From: Syntrophomonadaceae bacterium | Lineage (GTDB): Bacteria > Bacillota > Syntrophomonadia > Syntrophomonadales > Syntrophomonadaceae | Direction: 5' to 3' | Assembly: GCA_028698695.1 (NCBI GenBank) | Contig: JAQVWB010000147.1 | Location: 1-5,179, forward strand | Length of the DNA stretch: 5,179 bases | Shown: one piece after another, positions 1-4,995 of the stretch | Numbering within the stretch: the first letter of the stretch is position 1 | Layout: the number at the start of each line of letters is the position of its first letter | Translations under genes and position numbers: made by a program | Notes under the pieces: generated by a model | Told to the model about the DNA's origin: nothing | What the model saw: the letters and a program-made list of their open reading frames with translations, nothing else | Databases searched by the model: none

Positions 1-316
1 AATCGATAATGTATTCGCCACACTCCCCGCCAAATATCCCATATTCATGCTCGATAACCAGTAAGTCGGTATGGGTGTTTGCCCAGCGGGCAGTCTGAAA
101 ATAGCTGGCGCGGTTGTGCTGGTCGAGTTTGGCTACCACCCGTGGATCCTCGTATTCTTCCGTATTAGTGACCGCAATCACGTTCGGCTGCAATAAAGCA
201 GTTTTATCGATTTCGTTCACCAAATCCTCCGTAAATGTAGCCAACCCACATACCCGTGGAGGATATGTGCTTAAAAAGGTCAACTTCCTTGCTTGGTTCG
301 TCCATTCCATCTTCAT
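1..316 (-). CDS. GT4-type glycosyltransferase, N-terminal part (cut by window edge)
   Basis: The reverse strand is open from an ATG at 316 to base 1 (105 codons seen, no stop), so the C-terminal nucleotide-sugar-binding domain lies outside the window. Residues 11-32 form the first beta strand and glycine-bearing loop of a GT-B fold; the motif STYPPRVCGLATFTEDL (16-32) is typical of group 1/GT4 transferases. A second family-like block, EHEYGIFGGECGEY, is at 89-102 after a hydrophobic strand (DLLVI). Such enzymes move a sugar from a nucleotide-sugar donor to a glycan or lipid acceptor at the inner face of the membrane; the substrate cannot be told here. A purine-rich site (AAGGGGAG) lies upstream. 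Its gap is 3 bases to the ATG at 316 and 9 bases to a second ATG at 310, so translation may begin at 310 (residue 3). No co-directional secure gene precedes it, so it probably starts its own transcript. Confidence 0.85.
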   Translation of the reverse strand, partial: MKMEWTNQARKLTFLSTYPPRVCGLATFTEDLVNEIDKTALLQPNVIAVTNTEEYEDPRVVAKLDQHNRASYFQTARWANTHTDLLVIEHEYGIFGGECGEYIID

Positions 317-432
317 TAACTCCCCTTCTTTTCTCCAACTATTTTATCTTTATCATTTTTGTCAGTATTTCGATCTGCTTACGTCGTTATAATTATGAAA
401 CCATAATATGAATTCACCCCATTTTTATAAGC

Positions 433-443
433 CCTATTATAGG
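433..443 (-). promoter_or_regulatory. possible minus-strand -10 element inside an 11-base palindrome
   Basis: Read on the minus strand the sequence is CCTATAATAGG, a perfect TATAAT hexamer (436-441) enclosed by complementary arms CCTAT/ATAGG. It would give the glycosyltransferase a leader of about 110 bases. No good -35 hexamer stands 16-18 bases upstream (the nearest, TTGTTT at 453-458, is only 11 bases away), so a promoter is possible but unproven. The symmetry could equally be a repressor site. Confidence 0.25.
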
Positions 444-475
444 TATGATAACAAACAATAGTTTTGAATTTATTA

Positions 476-715
476 CTAAATTATTAATAAATTATTAATA
501 ATATCAATTATTTTACATTGGTTTGCAGTCTCACTAATAACCTTAATCGGAATAGCTTCGGTAAAGCCCAATAAACAACTTCCCCTTATTCGTCCCGTAG
601 AAATTACGACAGTCCGAGAATCACCAAGGCAATAAAACAACCGTAGTATGATACTTTTATTTGCGGGTTGACAACCATTATCATTTAATGTAAATATTAA
701 TACTTTGATAAGCAA
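476..715 (-). other. doubtful small ORF, unrecognised
   Basis: A TTG-initiated reading frame of 79 codons runs on the minus strand, ending 159 bases before the glycosyltransferase start. I do not recognise it. The C-terminal 45 or so residues read like real protein (TVVISTGRIRG, then GFTEAIPIKVISETA, then CKIIDIINNLL), with alternating hydrophobic strands. The first 14 codons fall in the 64-bp repeat that also occurs outside this ORF, and there is no ribosome site before the TTG, so the annotated N-terminus is almost surely not real. It may be the remains of a gene whose front was lost, a short gene starting at an internal TTG near 614, or chance. Confidence 0.25.
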
Positions 716-740
716 TTCTTAACATTTTTATAGTTATAAT
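668..740 (+). promoter_or_regulatory. candidate promoter region for the YitT-type gene
   Basis: Two sigma-A-like pairs can be read. The first is a perfect TTGACA at 668-673, 17 bases before TAAATA at 691-696. The second is TTGATA at 705-710, 18 bases before TATAGT at 729-734. A stand-alone TATAAT lies at 735-740. The TTGACA lies at the left edge of repeat copy 1, mostly outside it; the matching bases before copy 2 read GGCCAA, so only this copy has that -35. The region is very AT-rich and such matches arise easily, so which site is used cannot be decided. Confidence 0.4.
673..736 (+). repeat. 64-bp direct repeat, copy 1
   Basis: Bases 673-736 match 1752-1815 at 59 of 64 positions without gaps; the differences are at 682, 707, 713, 715 and 717. 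The element is very AT-rich, starts AACCATTA and ends TTTTTATAGTTA. It lies about 100 bases before the YitT-type gene, in the same orientation as copy 2 before the coiled-coil gene. No target-site duplication or terminal inverted repeat is evident, so it does not look like a simple insertion sequence. Confidence 0.85.
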
Positions 741-781
741 TTCCCCAAGAGCATTACCTGTTCTCAGAGTAACTATAAAGA
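725..781 (+). promoter_or_regulatory. foldable leader RNA upstream of the terminator
   Basis: Bases 725-736 can pair with 770-781 in a 12-bp stem containing one G-U pair; its core TATAGTTA/TAACTATA is perfect. Inside the 33-base loop a second hairpin forms from AGAGCA (748-753) and TGTTCT (759-764) with a five-base loop, leaving TAATTTCCCCA and CAGAG unpaired on its two sides. Three bases later the intrinsic terminator begins. A stem enclosing a smaller hairpin followed by a terminator and then a start codon resembles a riboswitch or protein-dependent attenuator, but I match it to no known class. The left arm overlaps candidate -10 sites, so the fold matters only if transcription starts upstream of it, for example from the TTGACA promoter. 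Confidence 0.35.
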
Positions 782-784
782 AGC

Positions 785-814
785 AGCTCCTCTTCTAAAG
801 GAGCTTATTTTTTT
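785..814 (+). terminator. intrinsic terminator just before the YitT-type start (possible attenuator)
   Basis: AGCTCCT (785-791) pairs perfectly with AGGAGCT (799-805) around a seven-base loop, followed by TATTTTTTT (806-814). The T-run makes it work on the plus strand; the minus strand lacks one. No plus-strand gene ends upstream in this window, so it has nothing obvious to terminate except a short leader RNA made from the 668-740 region. It ends only 20 bases before the ATG at 835. AGAAG at 779-783 could pair with CTTCT in the terminator loop (792-796), which might form an alternative or pseudoknotted structure. Confidence 0.7.
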
Positions 815-834
815 GGTACATGAAAGGACTAACC

Positions 835-1710
835 ATGGAAAGAAAAACAAGGGTCAAGCTGGGCCGGTTACGTAAAGCCAGCACCAAAACTACCATGCAG
901 TTAACAGGGATTGCTATTGGCGCGGCCTTAATTGCTATCTCCATCAACACTTTCGTCATTCCCTACGGATTGCTGTCCGGCGGCGTTTCCGGACTGGCGC
1001 TGATCATCAATTACACTTCAGGCTTCCCTGCCTATCTGGGCATATTGTTACTTAATATTCCAATATTTCTATGGGGGTTTAAAGAACTTGACCGCAGGTT
1101 AATAGTTTTCAGTGCTGCAGGCACAGCCGTACTTATACTTGTTTTGCCACTGTCCAGGCCTTATATACCTGTGTACGACATGGATCTTTTCCTGGCGTCC
1201 CTGTTTTCTGGAATTATTAACGGCCTTGGTAGTGGTATAGTTTTCAGATACGGCGCCTCCTGCGGCGGGACCGATATCATATCCATGATCGTAAAAAAGA
1301 AGAAGAATATCTCCGTAGGAGCAACATCCTTTTATTGCAATACTGCCGTACTGTTGCCCTCTTTATACTTTTTTGACTTAAAAATTGCCATGTATACAGC
1401 CATCAGTATGTGGGTCGGGGGAAAAGTTACTGATACCGTTTTACAAGGATTTAACCATAATAAGTCAGTAATGATTATATCTGACAAAAGCCCCGAGATT
1501 GCCTCCCGCATCATGAATGAAATGCGCAGGGGTGTTACTTATCTGGAGGGGCAAGGGGCTTACTCAGGACAATCCAAGCTTGTGATTAGCTGCGTGATCA
1601 GTAATTATGAAATTCCTAGAATTAATGAGATTGTAAATTCTATTGACAAGAAAGCCTTTATCTTTGTGACAGGAACTGTGGAGGTTACGGGGAGAGGTTT
1701 TACCTGGTAA
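835..1710 (+). CDS. YitT-family membrane protein (DUF161 + DUF2179)
   Basis: A 291-residue inner-membrane protein of the YitT family, common in Firmicutes as several paralogues; its transport or signalling role is not established. The N-terminal 20 residues are basic and cytoplasmic. Hydrophobic segments lie at about 22-44, 63-81, 88-107, 117-137 and 165-181. Family blocks are visible: NTFVIPYGLLSGGVSGLALI (38-57) and the GxGSG...GASCGGTDIIS stretch (130-150). Residues about 205-291 form the soluble DUF2179 domain, with strands SVMIIS and KLVISCVIS, the RRGVTYLEGQGAY block and the closing EVTGRGFTW. Length is normal. I start at ATG 835 because AAAGGA (823-828) stands 6 bases before it. The in-frame ATG at 820 (five residues more) follows the terminator T-run with no ribosome site, and would place the 835 ribosome site inside the gene. 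The next gene is 228 bases away with its own promoter, so this is probably a single-gene transcript. Confidence 0.92.
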   Translation: MERKTRVKLGRLRKASTKTTMQLTGIAIGAALIAISINTFVIPYGLLSGGVSGLALIINYTSGFPAYLGILLLNIPIFLWGFKELDRRLIVFSAAGTAVLILVLPLSRPYIPVYDMDLFLASLFSGIINGLGSGIVFRYGASCGGTDIISMIVKKKKNISVGATSFYCNTAVLLPSLYFFDLKIAMYTAISMWVGGKVTDTVLQGFNHNKSVMIISDKSPEIASRIMNEMRRGVTYLEGQGAYSGQSKLVISCVISNYEIPRINEIVNSIDKKAFIFVTGTVEVTGRGFTW

Positions 1711-1730
1711 CTAACTAGTTGAAATTAAAA

Positions 1731-1750
1731 GGTCATTAATGAGTATGGCC
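1731..1750 (+). terminator. weak hairpin after the YitT-type gene
   Basis: GGTCAT (1731-1736) pairs with ATGGCC (1745-1750), including one G-U pair, around an eight-base loop, 20 bases after the stop codon. What follows is AAACCATTATTATTT, not a proper T-run, so termination would be weak. On the other strand the wobble becomes an A-C mismatch. Repeat copy 2 begins two bases after the hairpin. Confidence 0.25.
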
Positions 1751-1751
1751 A

Positions 1752-1815
1752 AACCATTATTATTTAATGTAAATATTAATACTTTTATAAGGATTACTTA
1801 ACATTTTTATAGTTA
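1752..1815 (+). repeat. 64-bp direct repeat, copy 2
   Basis: This is the partner of 673-736 (59 of 64 identical), in the same orientation, 124 bases before the coiled-coil gene. The TATAGT hexamer is retained (1808-1813), but the -35-like hexamer reads TTTATA here instead of TTGATA, and there is no TTGACA at its left edge. The right arm of the leader stem seen after copy 1 is missing, so that fold is not shared. The two copies bracket the leader and the whole YitT-type gene. Confidence 0.85.
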
Positions 1816-1854
1816 AATATAAATATGTCATCAATAAATAGTCGAAGTCGATAA

Positions 1855-1884
1855 AAATAAATTAATGTTTTTTCATATTTATTT
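1855..1884. repeat. AT-rich inverted repeat
   Basis: AAATAAAT (1855-1862) is complementary to ATTTATTT (1877-1884), with inner arms ATG (1865-1867) and CAT (1874-1876) around a run of six T. It touches the likely -35 of the next gene and could be an operator, but base composition alone makes such symmetry likely. Confidence 0.25.
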
Positions 1885-1913
1885 GATATTACCATCATCA
1901 TTTTAGATATATA
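1883..1913 (+). promoter_or_regulatory. candidate promoter of the coiled-coil gene
   Basis: TTGATA at 1883-1888 is followed 17 bases later by GATATA (1906-1911) and 19 bases later by TATATA (1908-1913). A start near 1919 would leave a leader of about 20 bases carrying the ribosome site. I see no clear sigma-B or sporulation-sigma pattern. Confidence 0.4.
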
Positions 1914-1925
1914 GGCATCTATAAA

Positions 1926-1931
1926 AGGAGG
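1926..1931 (+). promoter_or_regulatory. consensus ribosome binding site AGGAGG
   Basis: A perfect AGGAGG stands 7 bases before the ATG at 1939. This is the strongest ribosome site in the window and implies efficient translation of the small coiled-coil protein. Confidence 0.8.
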
Positions 1932-1938
1932 AAGAGAT

Positions 1939-2226
1939 ATGGAGAATAGGGAGCATTATCAAGGAAAGATGGAGGCCCTACGCATTGAGTGGGTCACCGA
2001 GCTGGACAAATTGGCAGCAAGGGCGGACAAAGCAAAAGAAGACACCAAGCAGGGTTATCACGATCAGATTGAAGTTTTACGCTCCAAACATGCATCAATA
2101 CTCTCAAAACTACAGGAACTAATAACGTCGAGCGATGATGCCTGGGGGGATCTTAAAGAAGGGCGGGATCTTTCTAGGGCTCAATTAAAAGATGCCTACA
2201 CCAAAACTATTGCCAGGATCAATTAA
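1939..2226 (+). CDS. small charged coiled-coil protein (possibly sll1863-family stress protein)
   Basis: A 95-residue soluble protein with no signal peptide, membrane segment or cysteine. Residues about 5-62 are a nearly continuous amphipathic helix rich in Lys, Glu, Asp and Gln with heptad-like Leu/Ile/Ala spacing (MEALRIEWVTELDKLAARAD, then QIEVLRSKHASILSKLQELI). A short break (SSDD, 64-67) leads to an AWGDLKEGRD block and a second helix to the end. The pattern 'long charged helix, then AW-x-DLK-x-G, then LxxA(Y/F)' resembles the small proteins named sll1863-family stress response proteins, whose molecular job is unknown; that assignment is from memory of the pattern and is moderate at best. 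The start is secure because of the AGGAGG site. It is alone on the plus strand, facing the two-component operon, and shares an upstream 64-bp repeat with the YitT-type gene. Confidence 0.8.
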   Translation: MENREHYQGKMEALRIEWVTELDKLAARADKAKEDTKQGYHDQIEVLRSKHASILSKLQELITSSDDAWGDLKEGRDLSRAQLKDAYTKTIARIN

Positions 2227-2270
2227 CGCTAACATTTTCTTATCAAGTAGTAGCCAATACAGGAACACAG

Positions 2271-2399
2271 TCAATCAATATAGACCACCTGCTCTGCCGG
2301 AACCTGAGCAATGTTCAGAACCATCCGGTACATATCATTATCGGGCTTGCGCAGGTGGACGAAGCAGGAGGAAACAAAAAAATCCATCCACCTGCTGCC
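2271..2399 (-). pseudogene. fragment of a HAD-superfamily hydrolase gene
   Basis: Minus-strand codons between stops at 2400-2402 and 2271-2273 encode 42 residues with clear haloacid-dehalogenase-like hydrolase (subfamily IA) character. FFVSSCFVHLRKPDNDMYR holds the motif II serine and the motif III lysine of RKPD, and VPAEQVVYID is the strand leading to motif IV, cut by TGA right where the second acidic residue is expected. The catalytic N-terminus (DxDxT) and the cap domain are absent, and nothing recognisable continues in other frames on either side. This is best read as the remnant of a phosphatase-like gene that once lay on the same strand as the two-component operon. It is too short to fold or act, and there is no ribosome site or start codon at its head. 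Confidence 0.6.
2285..2396. repeat. short repeated arms around GCAGGTGGA
   Basis: GCAGGTGGA (2351-2359) is the exact reverse complement of TCCACCTGC (2387-2395). A near copy, GCAGGAGGA (2364-2372), can pair with the same right arm with one mismatch, and CCACCTGCT occurs directly at 2285-2293 and 2388-2396. No T-run follows on either strand, so this is not a typical intrinsic terminator, although it lies where the converging genes need one. It overlaps the HAD remnant. Confidence 0.45.
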
Positions 2400-2463
2400 T
2401 CAGGAACTAATTATTCTATGGGGTTTTTGCAGTGGAATCATATATAAACACCTCGGATTTCTG

Positions 2464-3150
2464 TTATTCATTCTCGAACTTGTACCCCGTTCCCCAAACA
2501 GTTTTGATAAATATAGGCTTAGAGGGATCCGCCTCTATTTTTTCACGCAGTTTCCGGATATGCACGGTAACAGTATTATCGTCACCGTAAAAGCTACTAC
2601 TCCAGATCTTGTCCAGTAAATGGGCTTTGGTGAATACAAGGCTGGGGTTCGATGCCATAAGCCAGAGCAATTCAAACTCCTTGGGGGTCAGCTCGATCTT
2701 GTTATTGTTCACTTCGACCACGCGCTTTTCATAGTCTATGGTCAGGTTGCCGTATTTTAACACGTGTTCACTGTTTGCCTTTTGCTCCACGCCTCTTCGC
2801 AAAACGGCTTTTACCCGCAGGGCTAGCTCGGTCGGGCTAAAAGGCTTGGTCTGATAATCATCAATCCCCATCCTAAAACCCACTATCTTGTCTACCTCAT
2901 CGCTTCTGGCGGACAGAATGATCACAGGGACCTCCCGTATCGCTTTCAATTTTTGATATGTTTCAAAACCATCCATACCAGGCATCATTATATCCAACAA
3001 AATCAGGTCGGGGGAGGATTGCCTGGCTATTTGCAGGGCTACCTCACCGCTGGCGGCGGTGGCGACCTTAAAACCTTCCTTGCTCAAAGTGTGCTGCAGT
3101 ATTTTTAATATTTTCGGGTCATCATCGACCGCCAAAATACTATAAGCCAT
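2464..3150 (-). CDS. OmpR/PhoB-type response regulator
   Basis: A 228-residue cytoplasmic transcription factor of normal length. Residues 1-120 are a receiver domain: acidic pocket VDDD (8-11), phosphoacceptor Asp53 in LLDIMMPGMDG, Ser80 in the switch position (VIILSAR), Tyr99, and Lys102 in TKPFS. Residues about 129-227 are a winged helix domain, with ELTPKEFELLWLMASNP (153-169), the recognition-helix region NTVTVHIRKLREKIE (192-206) and the closing wing FIKTVWGTGYKFE. All key residues are present, so it should be phosphorylated by the kinase encoded just upstream and then bind DNA as a dimer; its targets are unknown. The ATG at 3150 has AAGGTGG upstream with about 9 bases of spacing. The gene follows the kinase by 25 bases without a terminator, implying one transcript. 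After its stop I see no convincing terminator, only the HAD remnant. Confidence 0.95.
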   Translation of the reverse strand: MAYSILAVDDDPKILKILQHTLSKEGFKVATAASGEVALQIARQSSPDLILLDIMMPGMDGFETYQKLKAIREVPVIILSARSDEVDKIVGFRMGIDDYQTKPFSPTELALRVKAVLRRGVEQKANSEHVLKYGNLTIDYEKRVVEVNNNKIELTPKEFELLWLMASNPSLVFTKAHLLDKIWSSSFYGDDNTVTVHIRKLREKIEADPSKPIFIKTVWGTGYKFENE

Positions 3151-3175
3151 GCTTTTAACCCACCTTCCCTAATTT

Positions 3176-4753
3176 CTATTTTTCTTTGCACGGCAATGTA
3201 AAAGTAAATATACTGCCTTTATTTACTTCGCTGGATACTGTAATGGAGCCCCCGTGCAAATCAACCAGTTTCCTGGCATAAGTGAGACCTATCCCCGTAC
3301 CACTGTACCTCCTGGCTCTGGTGCCGTCCAGCTGCTGAAAAGGCTGAAAAATTCTTTCCTGGTCACTCTTATCTATTCCTATGCCGGAATCTGTTACGGA
3401 TATATAAACGCCCTGACCAGAACCGTCCGGGCCTGCCTCCACCGTTACCCTGCCACCCGGGGCTGTAAATTTCAACGCGTTAGAGAGCAGGTTGGTTAAA
3501 ATTTGCCCTGTCTTCTCCCGGTCAGCCCAAAACCGATCCAAGCCGGTTTCCCGGGGGACATCAAAGGTTATCTCTTTCTGGTTAAAAAGCGGCCTCATCT
3601 TACTGGATACGGCTTCTATCAGCTCATCAGCCCCAAATTCTTCTTTATATAAAACTGTCTTTCCGGCGGCAATCTTGGAAAGCTCCAGAAACCCGTTGAT
3701 CCTTCCCAGCAGTTCCTTGCCGCTGTCGCTAATTTCATCCAGGTAGTCTTTTTGAAGCTCATTTAATTTTCCCGTACTCTCGTCCAGCAGCATTTCATTA
3801 AAAGCGATAATCGCTGTAAGCGGAGTGCGCAGTTCATGGTTGGTATTGGCCAGAAACTCATCTTTTAATAGGTCCGCCTCCTGCAGCTGGCGGTTTTTTT
3901 CTGCCAGTATTTCCCACTGAGTTTCCAATGTTCTATTAGTCTCGTAAATTATACCCATCGCATCGTCTATTATAGTTTTGAAAATAAAGGCGAAAGAAAA
4001 GAGCTGGTAGATATGCCCGAGTAAATTATACGTGTCATAAGGGTTGCGGTAATATATAAAAGCCAGATCGCTCATAATTATAATTACAAGGGCCATGCAC
4101 CAGTAAATATCCTGCTTCCCAAACCTTTTTTTCATCAAAAGCCAGACCATAGTAACCCCTTCGATGGCTATAAACAGGTAACCCAGCAAGAATCTCAGGC
4201 CGGTCTGGCTGCCGGCCACGAGATCATACATAACCGGCAGGTAGGAAAGGAAAAAGGCGACAAGCACAATTAAAACGGCGCTCGCAAGAACGGAAAAAGC
4301 GGGTATTATGGTCGATCTGCGTATTATTTTTACCTTGTCACCGCTAAAAACTGCGGTTAGCAAGCCGACGGTCAGGAATAACTTGGTAACAATAAAAAAT
4401 AATGACGCTTTGTTAACAGAGTTAGGCGTGATGAAGTCGGGCATGCCCAGGTCAGAAAGGGCATGCGCAAATTCAAGCGAGGCCACCAGGCAGAAGGTCA
4501 AGCAAATGATCAGCATCTTCAGTTCATGCTTATACTTGTAGTCATACCAGCTCATCAGCGAAACGCAGATGGCCACAACTACAATAGCGAACTCAATTAT
4601 CATGTGCACAACGGGATAAACATCCCTATCTATAATGAGATAATATCTGCCCGCTAAAAGTGTAAGGAATGTGAAAAACAAAAACCAGGCGACTATTTTA
4701 GGTAGAAAATGATCACACGTTAGTAAGCGCTCTTTTAATAAAATTGCCCGCAA
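3176..4753 (-). CDS. membrane histidine kinase with MASE3-type sensor
   Basis: A 525-residue sensor kinase. Residues 18-262 hold seven or eight hydrophobic helices (about 18-40, 46-69, 79-98, 115-136, 147-170, 186-206, 216-236, 243-262). Traits typical of the MASE3 sensor domain are visible: VVHMIIEFAIVVVA (48-61), a conserved Trp near 69, EFAHALSDLGM (94-104) and LLGHIYQLFSFAFIFKTII (244-262); the ligand of MASE3 is unknown. A helical linker (262-298) leads to the HisKA dimerisation domain with His306 in NHELRTPLT, then the ATPase: N box NLLSNALKF (Asn425), G1 DSGIGID (455-461), F box FQPFQQLD (469-476), G2 GTGIGL (485-490). All catalytic motifs are intact, and there is no PAS, HAMP or receiver domain. 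It starts at TTG 4753: AAAGGGG (4762-4768) is 8 bases upstream, and the first internal Met (residue 51) would cut off the first helix. It is the first gene of an operon with the response regulator. Confidence 0.93.
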   Translation of the reverse strand: MRAILLKERLLTCDHFLPKIVAWFLFFTFLTLLAGRYYLIIDRDVYPVVHMIIEFAIVVVAICVSLMSWYDYKYKHELKMLIICLTFCLVASLEFAHALSDLGMPDFITPNSVNKASLFFIVTKLFLTVGLLTAVFSGDKVKIIRRSTIIPAFSVLASAVLIVLVAFFLSYLPVMYDLVAGSQTGLRFLLGYLFIAIEGVTMVWLLMKKRFGKQDIYWCMALVIIIMSDLAFIYYRNPYDTYNLLGHIYQLFSFAFIFKTIIDDAMGIIYETNRTLETQWEILAEKNRQLQEADLLKDEFLANTNHELRTPLTAIIAFNEMLLDESTGKLNELQKDYLDEISDSGKELLGRINGFLELSKIAAGKTVLYKEEFGADELIEAVSSKMRPLFNQKEITFDVPRETGLDRFWADREKTGQILTNLLSNALKFTAPGGRVTVEAGPDGSGQGVYISVTDSGIGIDKSDQERIFQPFQQLDGTRARRYSGTGIGLTYARKLVDLHGGSITVSSEVNKGSIFTFTLPCKEK

Positions 4754-4776
4754 TTTTGCTGCCCCTTTCTAACATA

Positions 4777-4806
4777 TATACATAATTCGCTCATCCTTCC
4801 TGTAAA
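4777..4806 (-). promoter_or_regulatory. possible promoter of the two-component operon
   Basis: On the minus strand TTTACA (4801-4806) is followed after 16 bases by TATGTA (4779-4784) or after 18 bases by TGTATA (4777-4782). It lies downstream of the bidirectional terminator and 24 bases or more before the kinase start, so it could drive kinase and regulator independently of the rRNA operon. Both -10 choices are imperfect. Confidence 0.3.
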
Positions 4807-4819
4807 ACCTTCAAATAGA

Positions 4820-4845
4820 AAAAAACACTCTACCGGGTGTTTTTT
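4820..4845. terminator. bidirectional intrinsic terminator
   Basis: AACACTC (4824-4830) pairs with GGGTGTT (4835-4841) around TACC, extended by A and T runs to an 11-bp stem with one T-G pair. T-runs follow on both strands, so it can stop transcription either way. On the minus strand it is a second stop after the rRNA operon, shielding the kinase gene from readthrough. Confidence 0.75.
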
Positions 4846-4958
4846 CGTAAATTTTTCAGTAGTGTTGCATAAAAACCACGTTCACCCGTAAACAGAAAAA
4901 TGCATTATAAAAATGTGACTTGCTATGAATGAGATCTAGAGACAATCAATCAATAATG

Positions 4959-4988
4959 AAAGCCTCATGGCATTTACCATGAGGCTTT
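4959..4988 (-). terminator. rRNA operon terminator after 5S
   Basis: A perfect 12-bp stem (AAAGCCTCATGG at 4959-4970 with CCATGAGGCTTT at 4977-4988) with a six-base loop starts about 8 bases after the end of 5S. Read on the minus strand it is followed by CATTATTGATT, a moderately T-rich tail. Stem strength and position fit a terminator for the rRNA transcript. Confidence 0.75.
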
Positions 4989-4995
4989 AAAAATA

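Larger units (their letters stand above)
317..834. other. 518-base AT-rich region without a secure gene
   Basis: This stretch separates the divergently oriented glycosyltransferase (minus) and YitT-type gene (plus), so it must hold promoters for both. It contains a near-palindromic TATAAT site for the minus direction (about 433-443), a doubtful minus-strand ORF (476-715), copy 1 of a 64-bp repeat (673-736), plus-strand promoter-like hexamers between 668 and 740, a foldable leader (725-781) and an intrinsic terminator (785-814). No tRNA or other recognisable RNA gene was seen. Confidence 0.7.

Noticed and set aside
114..392. Plus-strand ORF overlapping the glycosyltransferase
   Set aside because: It is antisense to a frame with clear GT4 motifs, has no protein-like family blocks, and runs on into AT-rich intergenic DNA.
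737..784. Assignment of the leader to a known riboswitch such as preQ1 or a T-box
   Set aside because: The conserved core sequences of those classes, as I know them, are not present.
1332..1514. Minus-strand ORF inside the YitT-type gene
   Set aside because: It lies wholly opposite a well-supported coding frame and shows no motif.
673..1815. The 64-bp repeats as ends of an insertion sequence or composite element around the YitT gene
   Set aside because: They are direct, not inverted; there is no transposase between them, no terminal inverted repeats and no flanking target duplication.
2192..2619. Two plus-strand ORFs across the end of the coiled-coil gene, the HAD relic and the end of the response regulator
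   Set aside because: They overlap better-supported frames, lack ribosome sites, and their residues are antisense to conserved receiver/winged-helix and HAD codons.
3254..4657. Several plus-strand ORFs antisense to the histidine kinase
   Set aside because: All are shadows of a frame carrying every kinase motif; none has a recognisable domain.
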